Assembly: GCA_022803075.1 (NCBI GenBank) | Contig: JAFFTF010000001.1 | Span: forward strand, 283,059-347,058 | Length of the DNA: 64,000 nucleotides | Reading direction: 5' to 3' | DNA from: Micrococcales bacterium 31B | GTDB lineage: Bacteria > Actinomycetota > Actinomycetes > Actinomycetales > Dermabacteraceae | Shown: positions 36,580 to 50,257 of the stretch, one piece after another | How positions within the stretch are numbered: the first letter of the stretch is position 1 | Layout of the letters: each line of letters begins with the position of its first letter | Translations under genes and position numbers: made by a program | The notes under the pieces: generated by a model | The model's input: the letters and a program-made list of their open reading frames with translations, nothing else | The model's database searches: none | What the model was told of the DNA's origin: nothing

Positions 36580-36966
36580 ATGGCTAAGCTTACCCCCGAA
36601 GAGCTCATCGAAGCTTTCAAGGAACTGTCGCTCATCGAACTGTCGGACTTCGTGAAGAAGTTCGAAGAGGTCTTCGAAGTTACCGCAGCTGCCCCCGTGG
36701 CCGTTGCAGCTGCTGGCGCTCCGGCTGCCGGTGGCGGCGAAGAAGCTGCTGAAAAGGACGAATTCGACGTCGTCCTCGAGTCGGCTGGCTCGGCGAAGAT
36801 TGCCGTGATTAAGGAAGTTCGTGCGATCACGTCGCTCGGCCTGAAGGAAGCCAAGGACCTCGTGGACGGCGCCCCCAAGCCCGTTCTCGAGAAGGTTGCC
36901 AAGGATGCCGCTGAGAAGGCTAAGGCTCAGCTCGAAGGCGCCGGCGCCACGGTTACCCTCAAGTAA
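36580..36966 (+). CDS. rplL: 50S ribosomal protein L7/L12
   Basis: Multicopy stalk protein that recruits translation GTPases. The 128-residue protein has the N-terminal dimerisation helices ([20 protein letters not shown]), an alanine/glycine-rich hinge ([18 protein letters not shown]), and the factor-binding C-terminal domain ([37 protein letters not shown]). GGAAAGG precedes the ATG. A long palindrome follows the stop codon. Confidence 0.98.
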   Translation: MAKLTPEELIEAFKELSLIELSDFVKKFEEVFEVTAAAPVAVAAAGAPAAGGGEEAAEKDEFDVVLESAGSAKIAVIKEVRAITSLGLKEAKDLVDGAPKPVLEKVAKDAAEKAKAQLEGAGATVTLK

Positions 36967-36991
36967 TTGTGGCCCGCTGACGCGGGTTGTT

Positions 36992-37027
36992 CTGGGGCCC
37001 ACCCTCCGTACGGAGGGTGGGCCCCAG
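36992..37027 (+). terminator. Perfect palindrome after rplL
   Basis: A 36-bp sequence in which 36992-37008 is the exact reverse complement of the second half (core GGGGCCCACCCTCCG), with only TA at the centre. As RNA it forms a very stable hairpin. There is no T-run, so it may terminate or attenuate readthrough from rplJ-rplL into rpoB. Confidence 0.7.
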
Positions 37028-37590
37028 TCGCATTTGCGGCGAATACGCCGTAGTCACGGCGTGTCGAGACTGCCAAACTTGACGAGGGGCGCATAAAGGT
37101 GGATATTTGACGCACGCGAGCAATGCATCCCGAGCGGTAGCAGCCCGGCGCCACGAGGCGCTGGCGTGCACTGAGTAGGGGTGAGGCCCTGCGCCTCGGC
37201 CGCGAACTGAATATGATGCTCCATGCAGGCATATGGCGGCCGCAGGTGGGCAATCGTGCGACAATCGCGCGATTTGCTTCCGGCGACCCAATTCGTTATG
37301 CTGGCTATTTGCGCTACCTGTGCGCTTTTTTGCAACCCTCCTTGAACTTGACCGTCCTTCATCACTAACGGTTTCACCTGCGATAACACCATTTTTTGGT
37401 GCCCGTTGAACGATTAGTGAGTGGTGCGGCGGATGGCGGCAATGCCACAGGCCAGCGTCCGCGAGACTCACTCCCTACGAGTGGTTTTCGTTCGACACAA
37501 ACACATAGATGGTTGCGTTCGGGGGAGAGTAGATGAAGGCTCCGCTCCCAGCGTGTTCATCCGCCCGCAGGCTTGTGGAAGGAAACCTCA
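37028..37590. other. Long rpoB upstream region
   Basis: The 563-bp gap holds no convincing gene. It contains several -35-like boxes: TTGACG at 37079 and 37107, and TTGAAC and TTGACC at 37342-37353. TTGAAC-N18-TAACGG is the best promoter candidate. A small hairpin CACCA-TTTTT-TGGTG occurs near 37387. A dedicated rpoBC promoter here is likely but I cannot place it with confidence. Confidence 0.35.
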
Positions 37591-40500
37591 TTGGCTGCCT
37601 CGAGCACCGCTCACGACCCCATTGCACTCCGCACGGCATCAAACCGTGTGTCATTCGCCAAAATCGGCGAACCCCTAGAAGTACCAGACCTGCTGGCGCT
37701 TCAAACTAAGAGTTTCGACTGGCTCCTCGGCAACGAGCGCTGGCAGGAACGCGTCGCGGAGGCTCAGGCCGCCGGTCGCGACGACATCCCGGAACTTTCC
37801 GGCCTTGCCGAAATTTTCGAGGAGATCTCTCCCATCGAGGACTTCTCCGAATCCATGTCACTGTCGTTCCGTGACCACAGTTTCGAGGCTCCGAAATACA
37901 CGATCGACCAGTGCAAGGAAAAGGACCTCACCTACTCCGCGCCGCTGTACGTGATCGCAGAGTTCATGAACGGCACCACGGGTGAAATCAAGACCCAGAC
38001 CGTCTTCATGGGCGACTTCCCCCTGATGACCGACAAGGGCACCTTCATCATTAACGGCACCGAGCGTGTCGTGGTGTCGCAGTTGGTGCGTTCGCCGGGC
38101 GTCTACTTTGAACGCTCGTCCGATAAGACCAGCGACAAGGACATCTTCTCGGCGAAGATCATCCCATCGCGCGGCGCCTGGCTGGAATTCGAAATCGACA
38201 AGCGTGACATCGTTGGCGTGCGCGTGGACCGCAAGCGTAAGCAGTCCGTCACGGTTCTGCTGCAGGCACTGGGCATGAGCGAGGCTGAGATCCTTGAGGA
38301 GTTCGGTCAGTTCGAATCGATGCGCACCACCCTCGAAAAGGACCGCATCAACAACCAAGATGATGCCCTGATCGACATCTACCGCAAGTTGCGCCCGGGC
38401 GAACCGCCGACGCGCGACGCCGCGCAGAACCTCTTGAACGGTCTGTACTTCAACCCCAAGCGATACGATCTCGCCAAGGTGGGTCGCTACAAGATCAACA
38501 AGAAGCTCGGTGTGGAGGCTGCCCTCGCCGACAGCACCCTGTCGATCGACGACATCAAAGCCACCGTGAAGTACCTGGTGGCTCTGCATGCTCAGGACAA
38601 AACGCTGAAGGCCGCTTCGGGCAAGACTGTTCACCTTGAGGTGGACGACATTGACCACTTCGGCAACCGCCGCATCCGCGCGGTAGGCGAGTTGATTCAG
38701 AACCAGGTTCGCACGGGTCTTTCGCGCATGGAGCGTGTTGTGCGCGAGCGCATGACGACCCAGGACGTCGAGGCCATTACGCCCCTGACCCTGATCAATA
38801 TCCGCCCCGTGGTGGCCTCGATCAAGGAGTTCTTCGGCACCTCGCAGCTGTCGCAGTTCATGGACCAGAACAACCCCCTGGCCGGCCTGACGCATAAGCG
38901 TCGACTCTCCGCGCTGGGTCCCGGTGGTCTGTCGCGCGACCGTGCTGGCATGGAAGTTCGCGACGTTCACCCGTCGCACTACGGCCGCATGTGCCCCATC
39001 GAAACCCCTGAAGGCCCGAACATTGGTCTGATCGGCTCTCTGGCAACCTTCGCTCGCATCAACTCATTTGGTTTCGTAGAGACGCCGTACCGTAAGGTGC
39101 AAGACGGCCGTCTCACGGGCGAGATCGAATACTTGACGGCCGACGACGAAGATCGTCACGTCATCGCACAGGCCAACGCGCCCCTCTCGGAAGACGGGTC
39201 TGAATTCGTCGAGGACCACGTTCTCGTGCGTACTCGCGGCGGCGACGTGGACTTCGTCCCCAAGGAAGACGTCGACTACATGGACGTCTCGGCTCGTCAG
39301 ATGGTGTCCGTGGCCACGGCCATGATTCCGTTCCTCGAGCACGACGACGCTAACCGAGCACTCATGGGCTCGAACATGCAGCGCCAGGCCGTGCCACTCG
39401 TACAGACCGAGGCTCCCCTCGTCGGCACGGGCATGGAGCGCCGCGCCGCCGTGGACGCGGGTGACGTCATCGTCGCCGAGAAGCCGGGTGTCGTGCACGA
39501 GGTCAGCGCGGACGTGATCACGATCGCGCATGACGATGGCACCTACAAGAGCTACCCGCTCGCGAAGTTCGACCGCTCCAACGCGGGAACGTGCTATAAC
39601 CAGCGCGTGCTGGCCAACGAGGGCGATCGCGTCGAAAAGAACTCGGTTCTGGCCGACGGTCCGTCCACCGACAACGGCGAACTCGCACTCGGGCGCAACC
39701 TGCTCGTCGCGTTCATGTCGTGGGAGGGCCACAACTACGAGGACGCCATCATCCTCTCGCAGCGACTCGTACAGGACGACGTTCTCTCGTCGATCCACAT
39801 CGAGGAGCACGAGGTCGACGCGCGCGACACGAAGCTGGGCGCCGAAGAGATCACGCGCGACATCCCGAACGTGGGCGACGACGTGTTGGCTGATCTCGAC
39901 GAGCGCGGCATCATTCGTGTCGGCGCCGAGGTCGAGCCCGGTGACATTCTCGTCGGCAAGGTAACGCCCAAGGGTGAAACTGAGTTGACCCCAGAGGAGC
40001 GCTTGCTGCGCGCCATTTTCGGCGAAAAGGCACGCGAAGTGCGCGACACGTCGCTCAAGGTGCCCCACGGTGAGTCGGGAACCGTCATCGCGGTGAAGGT
40101 CTTTGATCGCAATGACGACGAGGGCGATGCACTGCCTCCGGGCGTGAATCAGTTGGTTCGCGTCTATGTGGCGCAGAAGCGCAAGATCACCGACGGTGAC
40201 AAGCTCGCTGGTCGCCACGGCAACAAGGGCGTCATCTCCAAGATCCTCCCTGTCGAAGACATGCCGTTCCTCGAAGACGGTACGCCCGTCGACATCGTCT
40301 TGAACCCGCTCGGTGTGCCGGGCCGCATGAACGTCGGTCAGGTGTTGGAGACGCACCTCGGTTGGGTCGCTAAGCAGGGCTGGGACGTCTCGTCGGCGCT
40401 GGAGTGGGCCAAGAACCTGCCCGAGAACTCGCTGCATGGCGAGCCGGGCACTCCCGTCGCGGCGCCTGTGTTCGATGGCTTGCACGCCAACGAACTCGTG

Positions 40501-41082
40501 GGTCTGATCGACAACACTGTGCCGAACCGCGATGGGCAGCGCATGATGCAGTCCTCGGGTAAGGCGCAATTGTTCGACGGACGCTCCGGTGAGCCGTTCC
40601 CGTACCCCGTGTCGATCGGCTACATGTACATCTTGAAGTTGCACCACTTGGTCGACGACAAGATTCACGCGCGTTCGACGGGCCCCTACTCGATGATTAC
40701 TCAGCAGCCCCTGGGCGGTAAGGCCCAGTTCGGCGGCCAGCGTTTCGGCGAGATGGAAGTGTGGGCCCTCGAGGCCTATGGTGCCGCGTATGCCCTGCAG
40801 GAACTCCTCACCATCAAGTCCGATGACGTGACGGGCCGTGTCAAGGTCTACGAGGCGATCGTCAAGGGTGAAAACATTCCCGAGCCGGGTATCCCCGAGT
40901 CGTTCAAGGTGCTGATCAAGGAAATGCAGTCTCTCTGCTTGAACGTAGAGGTGCTTTCCAAAGACGGCCAGCCCATCGAAATGCGCGACAGCGATGAAGA
41001 GGTCTTCCGAGCTGCCGACGAGTTGGGCATTGACCTTTCACGTCGTCCCAACGAGGGCAACCTGACCATCGGAGAGGTCTGA
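37591..41082 (+). CDS. rpoB: DNA-directed RNA polymerase subunit beta
   Basis: Catalytic core subunit, 1,163 residues. [20 protein letters not shown] opens the conserved region. The rifampicin pocket reads [20 protein letters not shown] followed by [21 protein letters not shown]425, H435 and S440 correspond to the M. tuberculosis resistance positions 435, 445 and 450 and are all wild type. The C-terminus includes [19 protein letters not shown]. The start is TTG at 37591, with GGAAGGA upstream and a protein beginning like other actinobacterial RpoB proteins, many of which also use TTG. rpoC follows 84 bp later. Confidence 0.97.
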   Translation: MAASSTAHDPIALRTASNRVSFAKIGEPLEVPDLLALQTKSFDWLLGNERWQERVAEAQAAGRDDIPELSGLAEIFEEISPIEDFSESMSLSFRDHSFEAPKYTIDQCKEKDLTYSAPLYVIAEFMNGTTGEIKTQTVFMGDFPLMTDKGTFIINGTERVVVSQLVRSPGVYFERSSDKTSDKDIFSAKIIPSRGAWLEFEIDKRDIVGVRVDRKRKQSVTVLLQALGMSEAEILEEFGQFESMRTTLEKDRINNQDDALIDIYRKLRPGEPPTRDAAQNLLNGLYFNPKRYDLAKVGRYKINKKLGVEAALADSTLSIDDIKATVKYLVALHAQDKTLKAASGKTVHLEVDDIDHFGNRRIRAVGELIQNQVRTGLSRMERVVRERMTTQDVEAITPLTLINIRPVVASIKEFFGTSQLSQFMDQNNPLAGLTHKRRLSALGPGGLSRDRAGMEVRDVHPSHYGRMCPIETPEGPNIGLIGSLATFARINSFGFVETPYRKVQDGRLTGEIEYLTADDEDRHVIAQANAPLSEDGSEFVEDHVLVRTRGGDVDFVPKEDVDYMDVSARQMVSVATAMIPFLEHDDANRALMGSNMQRQAVPLVQTEAPLVGTGMERRAAVDAGDVIVAEKPGVVHEVSADVITIAHDDGTYKSYPLAKFDRSNAGTCYNQRVLANEGDRVEKNSVLADGPSTDNGELALGRNLLVAFMSWEGHNYEDAIILSQRLVQDDVLSSIHIEEHEVDARDTKLGAEEITRDIPNVGDDVLADLDERGIIRVGAEVEPGDILVGKVTPKGETELTPEERLLRAIFGEKAREVRDTSLKVPHGESGTVIAVKVFDRNDDEGDALPPGVNQLVRVYVAQKRKITDGDKLAGRHGNKGVISKILPVEDMPFLEDGTPVDIVLNPLGVPGRMNVGQVLETHLGWVAKQGWDVSSALEWAKNLPENSLHGEPGTPVAAPVFDGLHANELVGLIDNTVPNRDGQRMMQSSGKAQLFDGRSGEPFPYPVSIGYMYILKLHHLVDDKIHARSTGPYSMITQQPLGGKAQFGGQRFGEMEVWALEAYGAAYALQELLTIKSDDVTGRVKVYEAIVKGENIPEPGIPESFKVLIKEMQSLCLNVEVLSKDGQPIEMRDSDEEVFRAADELGIDLSRRPNEGNLTIGEV

Positions 41083-41166
41083 CGGGTGCCTGTGCGGTCG
41101 GTTCGCCGACCGCCGCCCCTCACACCCCATCACACGCGAAACTGAAATAAGCGAGAGAAGGAACCT

Positions 41167-45054
<3,888 letters not shown>

Positions 45055-45081
45055 TTCGCGTTGAGTAGTTGACGCACCCGG

Positions 45082-45113
45082 CGGCGGCGGAAGGTTGATT
45101 CCTTCCGCCGCCG
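45082..45113 (+). terminator. Terminator after rpoC
   Basis: A perfect 13-bp stem (45082-45094 with 45101-45113, CGGCGGCGGAAGG) with a TTGATT loop and a TCGTGTTT tail, 28 bp beyond the rpoC stop. Confidence 0.85.
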
Positions 45114-45174
45114 TCGTGTTTAGTGCCCTGTACTGGACGAATTTCTCACCGCAGGCAGGCCACCTGGATATGCT

Positions 45175-45180
45175 TAGGCT
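45175..45180 (+). promoter_or_regulatory. -10 box of the ROK regulator gene
   Basis: TAGGCT preceded by TGCT, an extended -10-like element. A start near 45187 would place the palindromic operator at about +6 to +27. Confidence 0.35.
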
Positions 45181-45191
45181 CGAACTTTTAG

Positions 45192-45213
45192 TTTTGTACG
45201 GTGCTAGACAAAA
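45192..45213. promoter_or_regulatory. ROK operator, autoregulatory copy
   Basis: TTTTGT (45192-45197), ten bases, then ACAAAA (45208-45213), a perfect 6-bp inverted repeat. It lies 18 bp before the regulator ATG. The same arrangement with a shared central TGCT recurs at 46468-46489 before deoC. Confidence 0.65.
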
Positions 45214-45231
45214 GCGCCGCCGGGCACAACG

Positions 45232-46464
45232 ATGGAGCGGCCGAAGACGATGGGGCAGACGGGTCAGCGCAGGGCGGCAACCGGTCCAGGCGGGCTCTTG
45301 CGAGTAATTCGCGACCTCGGACCCTGCTCGCGTGCCGAGCTGGTCAACCAGACGGGGCTCGCGCGAGCCACGATTGAAGACCGGCTAACGCGGCTCGTCG
45401 ACGCCGGCTACGTCGTGGCTGCGCAGAGTGCGAGTGGTACTGGACGCCCGGCTCAGAAGTTTCGCTTCAACGACGACTCCGGGGTCTTCATCGTCGCCGA
45501 CGTGGGCAGCACGCATACGCGGGTTGGGGTGACCTCCTTGAACTGCGAGTTGCTGGGCACCCGGGAGGTTCCCTTGCCCCTGGACGCCGGGGCGCGCACC
45601 CTATTTGCGTCGGTGGCGGAGTCCGCCATGGAGTTACTGGGTGACCTGGGCCTTGCCGCGAGTGCGGTGCGTGGTTTCGGTGGTGGCACCCCGGGCGCCA
45701 TCGACACGGCGGGAACCCACTTCATGCCCCGCGATGGTTGGGGAGAGGAAGACCTCATTCGTCTGCTGCGCGACGAACTATCGCTGCGCGGTCTCGGCGG
45801 GTTTCCTCTCGAACTGGACCGCGACGCAAACATCATGACGCTCGGAGAGATGCGCACGTCGTTTCCCCATATACGGGACATGCTCGTGGTCAAGGTGGGC
45901 ATGGCCGTGAGTTGTGGCATCGCCGCCAACGGCGTGCTACTGCGCGGGGCGCACGGTTTCGCGGGGGACATCGCGCATCGACCCCTGGCGGCGGATGATG
46001 TGCCGCCCACCGAGACGCGGTGCCGCTGCGGGCTTGAAAACTGTGCGGAACCCATGATGAGCGGGGCAGGAATCGCCGCGGAGCTGCGGGGCTATGGTCA
46101 CGAGTTCACGACGAGTAGGCAGATTCGCACCTTGGCGGGCACGGGTGACGCACTGGCGCAGGCTGTGTTGGGTCGTGCAGCGCGGCGTCTGGGCATCGTC
46201 ATCTCGGGAGCGGTACGCACGCTGAATCCAGAACTCATCGTGATCGGGGGTAACCTCGCCGATCAAAATAGCAGTCTGATTGAAATGGTTCGCGCGGCGA
46301 TTCTAGAGAATTCGCACCCCCTCGTGACGGCGGGCCTGTCGATTGTGGGTTCGAGCATTACGGTCGACGCGGGAATGCTGGGTGCCGCGCACCTGATTCG
46401 CGACGCTTTGCTCGAGCCACGGGCCGTTGACCTGCGTCTGAACCGAGGCGAAGGCTGGTTATAA
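45232..46464 (+). CDS. ROK family transcriptional regulator
   Basis: A 410-residue regulator with an N-terminal winged helix-turn-helix (about 20-70, CSRAELVNQTGLARATIEDR) and a complete ROK domain: VADVGSTHTRVGVT, DRDANIMTLGEM in the kinase catalytic-loop position, and the zinc motif CRCGLENCAE. It is therefore a ligand-sensing repressor or activator, unlike the zinc-less ROK protein at 17772. Palindromes of identical layout precede it and the downstream deoC, which makes deoC and the two aldehyde dehydrogenase genes its probable targets. The ATG has no strong ribosome binding site. Confidence 0.92.
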   Translation: MERPKTMGQTGQRRAATGPGGLLRVIRDLGPCSRAELVNQTGLARATIEDRLTRLVDAGYVVAAQSASGTGRPAQKFRFNDDSGVFIVADVGSTHTRVGVTSLNCELLGTREVPLPLDAGARTLFASVAESAMELLGDLGLAASAVRGFGGGTPGAIDTAGTHFMPRDGWGEEDLIRLLRDELSLRGLGGFPLELDRDANIMTLGEMRTSFPHIRDMLVVKVGMAVSCGIAANGVLLRGAHGFAGDIAHRPLAADDVPPTETRCRCGLENCAEPMMSGAGIAAELRGYGHEFTTSRQIRTLAGTGDALAQAVLGRAARRLGIVISGAVRTLNPELIVIGGNLADQNSSLIEMVRAAILENSHPLVTAGLSIVGSSITVDAGMLGAAHLIRDALLEPRAVDLRLNRGEGWL

Positions 46465-46467
46465 CCC

Positions 46468-46489
46468 TTTTGTTCAATGCTGAACAAAA
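46468..46489. promoter_or_regulatory. ROK operator upstream of deoC
   Basis: TTTTGT-N10-ACAAAA, here within a perfect palindrome with 10-bp arms (CTTTTGTTCA and TGAACAAAAG around ATGC, 46467-46490). It begins three bases after the ROK gene stop and overlaps the -35 region of the deoC promoter. Confidence 0.7.
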
Positions 46490-46510
46490 GAGTGGGTGCC
46501 CGACTATAGT
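46480..46510 (+). promoter_or_regulatory. deoC promoter
   Basis: TATAGT at 46505-46510 is a clear -10 box; CTGAAC at 46480-46485, with a 19-bp spacer, is the best -35 candidate and lies inside the ROK palindrome. The leader to the deoC GTG would be about 195 nt. Confidence 0.5.
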
Positions 46511-46710
46511 GGTGGCAACGGCGTCCGGCCGTTTCGCCCCGCGGGCGCCCTCCACATTCGGCGCTTCGTACGATCACTCGTTGGCTCGCAGTGTCGGGCA
46601 ATTTCGTGGCGCCGGATCGCCTGCTGGAATTGACGCACGAGGGAAGGCCATGGCCATTGAGTGAAAACCCAACTCTGTGGGGGGTGCCTTCCAGCGTGGA
46701 GGAACCCGTC

Positions 46711-47658
46711 GTGAAGTATTCCGCGGTGGATATCGCTGCAGTGACGGCCAACGAGGCGGCCTTGAAGACTTTCTTGCACGGGCTGCCTGCAGTCGATCAG
46801 GTGGGCACCGACGAGCGAGCAGCCCAGTTGGGCACGCGCTCCATCAAGACCACCGCCAAGTCGTGGGGCATCGACCTGGCTATTTCCATGATCGACCTGA
46901 CGACCCTGGAGGGGCAGGATACTCCGGGCAAGGTGCAAGACCTGTGTCGCAAGGCCATGCACCCCGACCCGGCGGACCCGAGCACTCCGCGCGTCGCGGC
47001 CGTGTGCGTTTATCCCGACCTGGTGTCGGTGGCCAAGCACACTCTCGGCGACAGCGGCATTCGCGTGGCGAGCGTCGCCACGTCGTTCCCGTCGGGCCGC
47101 GCAGCGCTCGAGGTGAAACTGGCGGACGTACGTCATGCGGTCGCAGAGGGTGCCGATGAGGTGGACATGGTGATCGACCGCGGTGCGTTCCTGGCCGGAT
47201 ACTACGGTGCGGTCTTCGACGAGGTGGTCAAGGTGAAGGAGGCCTGCGGAGACGCCCACCTCAAGGTCATTTTGGAGACCGGCGAGCTCAGCACCTATGA
47301 CAATGTGCGCCGGGCGGCGTGGCTCGCCATGTTGGGTGGCGCCGACTTCATCAAGACGTCGACCGGTAAGATTCAGCCCGCCGCGACGCCGCCCGTGTCG
47401 ATCGTGATGCTGCAAGCGGTCCGGGACTTCAAGCGTTCGACGGGTATGCAGGTCGGCTATAAGCCTGCGGGCGGCATCAAGACCACCAAGGACGCCCTGA
47501 AGAGCCTCGTGCTCGTTAATGAGATCACGGGCTCGGACTGGCTGAGCCCAGACTGGTTCCGGTTGGGCGCGTCGAGTCTGCTCAACGACCTGCTGATGCA
47601 GCGCACCAAACTCGAAACTGGCCGGTACAGCGGTCCCGACTACTTCACGATCGACTAG
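46711..47658 (+). CDS. deoC: Deoxyribose-phosphate aldolase
   Basis: Class I aldolase cleaving 2-deoxyribose-5-phosphate to acetaldehyde and glyceraldehyde-3-phosphate. The 315-residue protein belongs to the long subfamily. Active-site residues are D152 in DEVDMVIDRG, the Schiff-base lysine K215 in DFIKTSTGK, and K251 in GYKPAGGIKTTKDAL. GTG at 46711 is preferred because GGAGGAA sits six bases upstream; the frame is open to 46591, but the extension is not conserved-looking. It is followed 9 bp later by an aldehyde dehydrogenase that could oxidise the acetaldehyde. Confidence 0.94.
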   Translation: MKYSAVDIAAVTANEAALKTFLHGLPAVDQVGTDERAAQLGTRSIKTTAKSWGIDLAISMIDLTTLEGQDTPGKVQDLCRKAMHPDPADPSTPRVAAVCVYPDLVSVAKHTLGDSGIRVASVATSFPSGRAALEVKLADVRHAVAEGADEVDMVIDRGAFLAGYYGAVFDEVVKVKEACGDAHLKVILETGELSTYDNVRRAAWLAMLGGADFIKTSTGKIQPAATPPVSIVMLQAVRDFKRSTGMQVGYKPAGGIKTTKDALKSLVLVNEITGSDWLSPDWFRLGASSLLNDLLMQRTKLETGRYSGPDYFTID

Positions 47659-47667
47659 GGAGTCACG

Positions 47668-49092
47668 TTGTTTGAATATGCTCCGGCACCGGAGTCCACG
47701 GCGGTCGTCACGATCCGACCCGAAAATCACCTGTTCATCGACGGCGCCTTCGTGGAAGGAACGGGCGGCAGTTTCGCGACGCTGAACCCGGCGACCGAGG
47801 AACATCTCGCGACAATCACGGAAGCCTCGGAGTCGGACGTTGATCGGGCGGTAGCCGCCGCACGCCGTGCCTATACGAACGTATGGGGCTCGATGCCGGG
47901 CTCCGAACGCGCCAAGTACCTATACCGCATCGCCCGCATCGTGCAAGAACGCGCCCGCGAGTTTGCCGTGCTCGAGACGCTCGACAACGGAAAGCCCATC
48001 AAGGAGTCGCGCGACATCGACATTCCCCTCGTCGCCGCGCACTTCTTCTACTACGCGGGTTGGGCGGACAAACTCGAATACGCAGGATTCGGCCCCTCGC
48101 CCAAGCCGCTCGGCGTCGTGGGCCAGGTGATCCCCTGGAACTTTCCCCTGCTCATGCTCGCGTGGAAGATCGCTCCCGCCCTCGCCGCGGGCAACACGGT
48201 CGTGCTCAAACCCGCCGAGACCACATCGCTCAGCGCCCTGCTCTTCGCAGAGGTCTGTCAGGAGGCCGACCTGCCCGCGGGCGTGGTCAATATCGTGACG
48301 GGCCACGGCAGCGTGGGCCGCGCGCTCGTCGAGCACGGCGATGTCAATAAGGTCGCGTTCACGGGTTCGACCGAGGTCGGCAAGTCCATCGCCCGCGCCC
48401 TCGCAGGCACCGACAAACGGCTCACCCTCGAACTCGGCGGCAAGGGCGCAAACATCGTGTTCGAAGACGCCCCGCTCGACCAGGCCATTGAAGGCATCGT
48501 AAATGGCATCTTCTTCAATCAGGGGCACGTTTGCTGTGCGGGCTCCCGACTCCTGGTGCAGGAGAGCGCCGTCGATGAGGTGCTGTACCTCCTGAAGTTG
48601 CGCATGTCGCTGCTGCGTGTCGGCGACCCACTCGACAAGAACACCGATATCGGGGCGATCAACTCGGCAGATCAACTCGCGAAGATTCACGATCTCAACG
48701 AGTCGGGCGTCGCCGAGGGCCTCGAGTTGTGGCAGCCCGCCTGCGCCCTGCCCTCGCGCGGGTACTGGGTTGCGCCCACCCTCTTTACGAACGTGACCCA
48801 AGCCAACCGCATCGCCCGCGAAGAGATATTTGGCCCGGTCCTGTCTGTGCTGACGTTCCGCACCCCGAGCGAGGCGGTCGCGAAGGCAAACAACACTGCC
48901 TACGGGTTGTCGGCGGGCGTGTGGACCGACAAGGGGTCGCGCATGCTGTGGATGGCGAATCGCTTGCGGGCCGGAGTCGTGTGGGCCAATACTTTCAATA
49001 AATTCGACCCCACCAGCCCGTTTGGCGGGTTCAAAGAGTCCGGTTTCGGACGCGAGGGTGGCCGCCATGGCCTGGAGGCCTACCTTGCGTAG
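47668..49092 (+). CDS. NAD(P)-dependent aldehyde dehydrogenase
   Basis: A full-length ALDH-superfamily enzyme of 474 residues. The cofactor region includes GVVGQVIPWNFPLLMLAWKI and GNTVVLKPAE. The catalytic glutamate lies in LELGGKGANIVF and the catalytic cysteine is C289 in NQGHVCCAGSRLL; EEIFGPVLSVL and NPTSPFGG-like (here DPTSPFGGFKESG) motifs complete the fold. The position after deoC suggests acetaldehyde oxidation to acetate, but that is inferred. The start appears to be TTG at 47668 with TAGGGAG upstream. A truncated paralogue follows. Confidence 0.92.
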   Translation: MFEYAPAPESTAVVTIRPENHLFIDGAFVEGTGGSFATLNPATEEHLATITEASESDVDRAVAAARRAYTNVWGSMPGSERAKYLYRIARIVQERAREFAVLETLDNGKPIKESRDIDIPLVAAHFFYYAGWADKLEYAGFGPSPKPLGVVGQVIPWNFPLLMLAWKIAPALAAGNTVVLKPAETTSLSALLFAEVCQEADLPAGVVNIVTGHGSVGRALVEHGDVNKVAFTGSTEVGKSIARALAGTDKRLTLELGGKGANIVFEDAPLDQAIEGIVNGIFFNQGHVCCAGSRLLVQESAVDEVLYLLKLRMSLLRVGDPLDKNTDIGAINSADQLAKIHDLNESGVAEGLELWQPACALPSRGYWVAPTLFTNVTQANRIAREEIFGPVLSVLTFRTPSEAVAKANNTAYGLSAGVWTDKGSRMLWMANRLRAGVVWANTFNKFDPTSPFGGFKESGFGREGGRHGLEAYLA

Positions 49093-49179
49093 GGGTGGCC
49101 GCAAGGCGCGCGCCCGTGACCGTAACTCGAGCGTCGCATCCCCCTGTTCACACCTCCGAGTCAGCGAAGGAACGCCATC

Positions 49180-50154
49180 ATGACACCCCGAGCACCACGC
49201 AAGGCTGCGGCCGCGGCGGACCAGCCCAAGCGCGCGGCGACCCAGCAGCGGGCCACCCCGGCGTCCAAGAATGCGGCCCCGGGTGCCGCCCGCGTGGGCG
49301 TACGCAAAACGTACAAGCTGTTTATCGGGGGCGCGTTCCCCCGCAGCGAAAGCGGGAGGAGTTACATGGTGAAGGACGCCTCGGGGGCCTCGCTGGCCAA
49401 TGCTGCACAGGGTTCGCGCAAGGACGCCCGCGACGCGGTGGTGGCCGCCCGTGCGGCATTCTCGGGGTGGTCCCAGCGCACGGCCTATAACCGTTCGCAG
49501 ATCCTGTATCGCATCGCGGAGATGCTGGAGGACCGCCGTGAGCAGTTCGCCGCGGCCGTGGCGGCGGGGGAGGGTTGCTCGCGAGACGCCGCAGCGGGCC
49601 AGGTATCGGCCGCCATCGACCGCATGGTCTGGTACGCGGGCTGGCCCGACAAATTGGCCCAGGTGCTGGGCGCGACGAATCCCGTGCAGGGTCCGTACTT
49701 CAACGTGTCGACCCCCCAGCCGACCGGTGTGGTCGCGGTGATCGCCCCGGCGGCGTCCTCCCTGCTTGGGTTGGTCAGCGTGGTGGCGCCCGCCCTCGCA
49801 GCGGGAAACACGGTCGTGGTGGTGGCCTCGGGCGAGCGGCCCTTGCCCGCGATTAACCTCGCGGAGGCCCTCGCGACTAGCGATGTGCCGGGTGGCGTCG
49901 TCAACATCCTGACCGGGGACTATCGCGAGATCGCACCCACCCTGGCCGCGCACATGGACGTGAACGCCCTCGACCTGACGGGGGTTTCGGACGCCTCGTT
50001 GGCCCGTGATTGCGAGGTCGCGGCGGTGGAAAATGTGAAGCGATGCCTGCGTCCGGGCGCTTTCGGGGACGACGACTTTGAGCGAGTGCCGGGGATTCGT
50101 CGCATGGAGGCACTGCTAGAGACACGGACGGTGTGGCATCCGGTGGGGGTGTAG
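49180..50154 (+). CDS. Truncated aldehyde dehydrogenase-like protein without catalytic domain
   Basis: A 324-residue protein related to the N-terminal, cofactor-binding half of ALDH: YKLFIGGAFPRSESGRSYMV, NRSQILYRIAEMLEDRREQF, TPQPTGVVAVIAPAASSLLG and APALAAGNTVVVVASGERPL. It ends soon after the point where the family has FTGST (here LDLTGVSDAS), so the catalytic Glu and Cys are missing. A basic A/K/R-rich 40-residue N-terminus precedes the domain. The frame is intact with a proper start and ribosome binding site (GAAGGA), arguing against recent decay. It may be a non-catalytic partner of the preceding enzyme. Confidence 0.82.
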   Translation: MTPRAPRKAAAAADQPKRAATQQRATPASKNAAPGAARVGVRKTYKLFIGGAFPRSESGRSYMVKDASGASLANAAQGSRKDARDAVVAARAAFSGWSQRTAYNRSQILYRIAEMLEDRREQFAAAVAAGEGCSRDAAAGQVSAAIDRMVWYAGWPDKLAQVLGATNPVQGPYFNVSTPQPTGVVAVIAPAASSLLGLVSVVAPALAAGNTVVVVASGERPLPAINLAEALATSDVPGGVVNILTGDYREIAPTLAAHMDVNALDLTGVSDASLARDCEVAAVENVKRCLRPGAFGDDDFERVPGIRRMEALLETRTVWHPVGV

Positions 50155-50228
50155 CCGCGTCACCGATGAGACGTACGCGACCCCGCGTTGTATTGAGTGG
50201 ACCACGGCCTTCGGGTACGCTTGAGAGG

Positions 50229-50257
50229 TTGTCATTCTGCGCTGGTCATAGTTCTAT
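50229..50257 (+). promoter_or_regulatory. Candidate rpsL operon promoter
   Basis: TTGTCA (50229-50234), a 17-bp spacer, and TTCTAT (50252-50257). The -10 box is weak. The rest of the 272-bp gap 50155-50426 shows no gene or terminator. Confidence 0.3.

Noticed and set aside
39064-40668. A 534-codon reverse-strand frame opposite rpoB
   Set aside because: Antisense to highly conserved rpoB sequence; no independent support.
37858-41082. Resistance-type substitutions in rpoB
   Set aside because: The positions equivalent to M. tuberculosis 435, 445 and 450 are D, H and S, all wild type.
47920-49953. A 677-codon reverse-strand frame opposite both aldehyde dehydrogenase genes
   Set aside because: R/G/H-rich composition typical of a shadow frame; the forward genes have clear motifs.
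49180-50154. The short aldehyde dehydrogenase as a frameshifted pseudogene
   Set aside because: The frame has a proper start and ribosome binding site and no remnant of the catalytic half follows in any frame before rpsL, so decay by a simple frameshift is not indicated.
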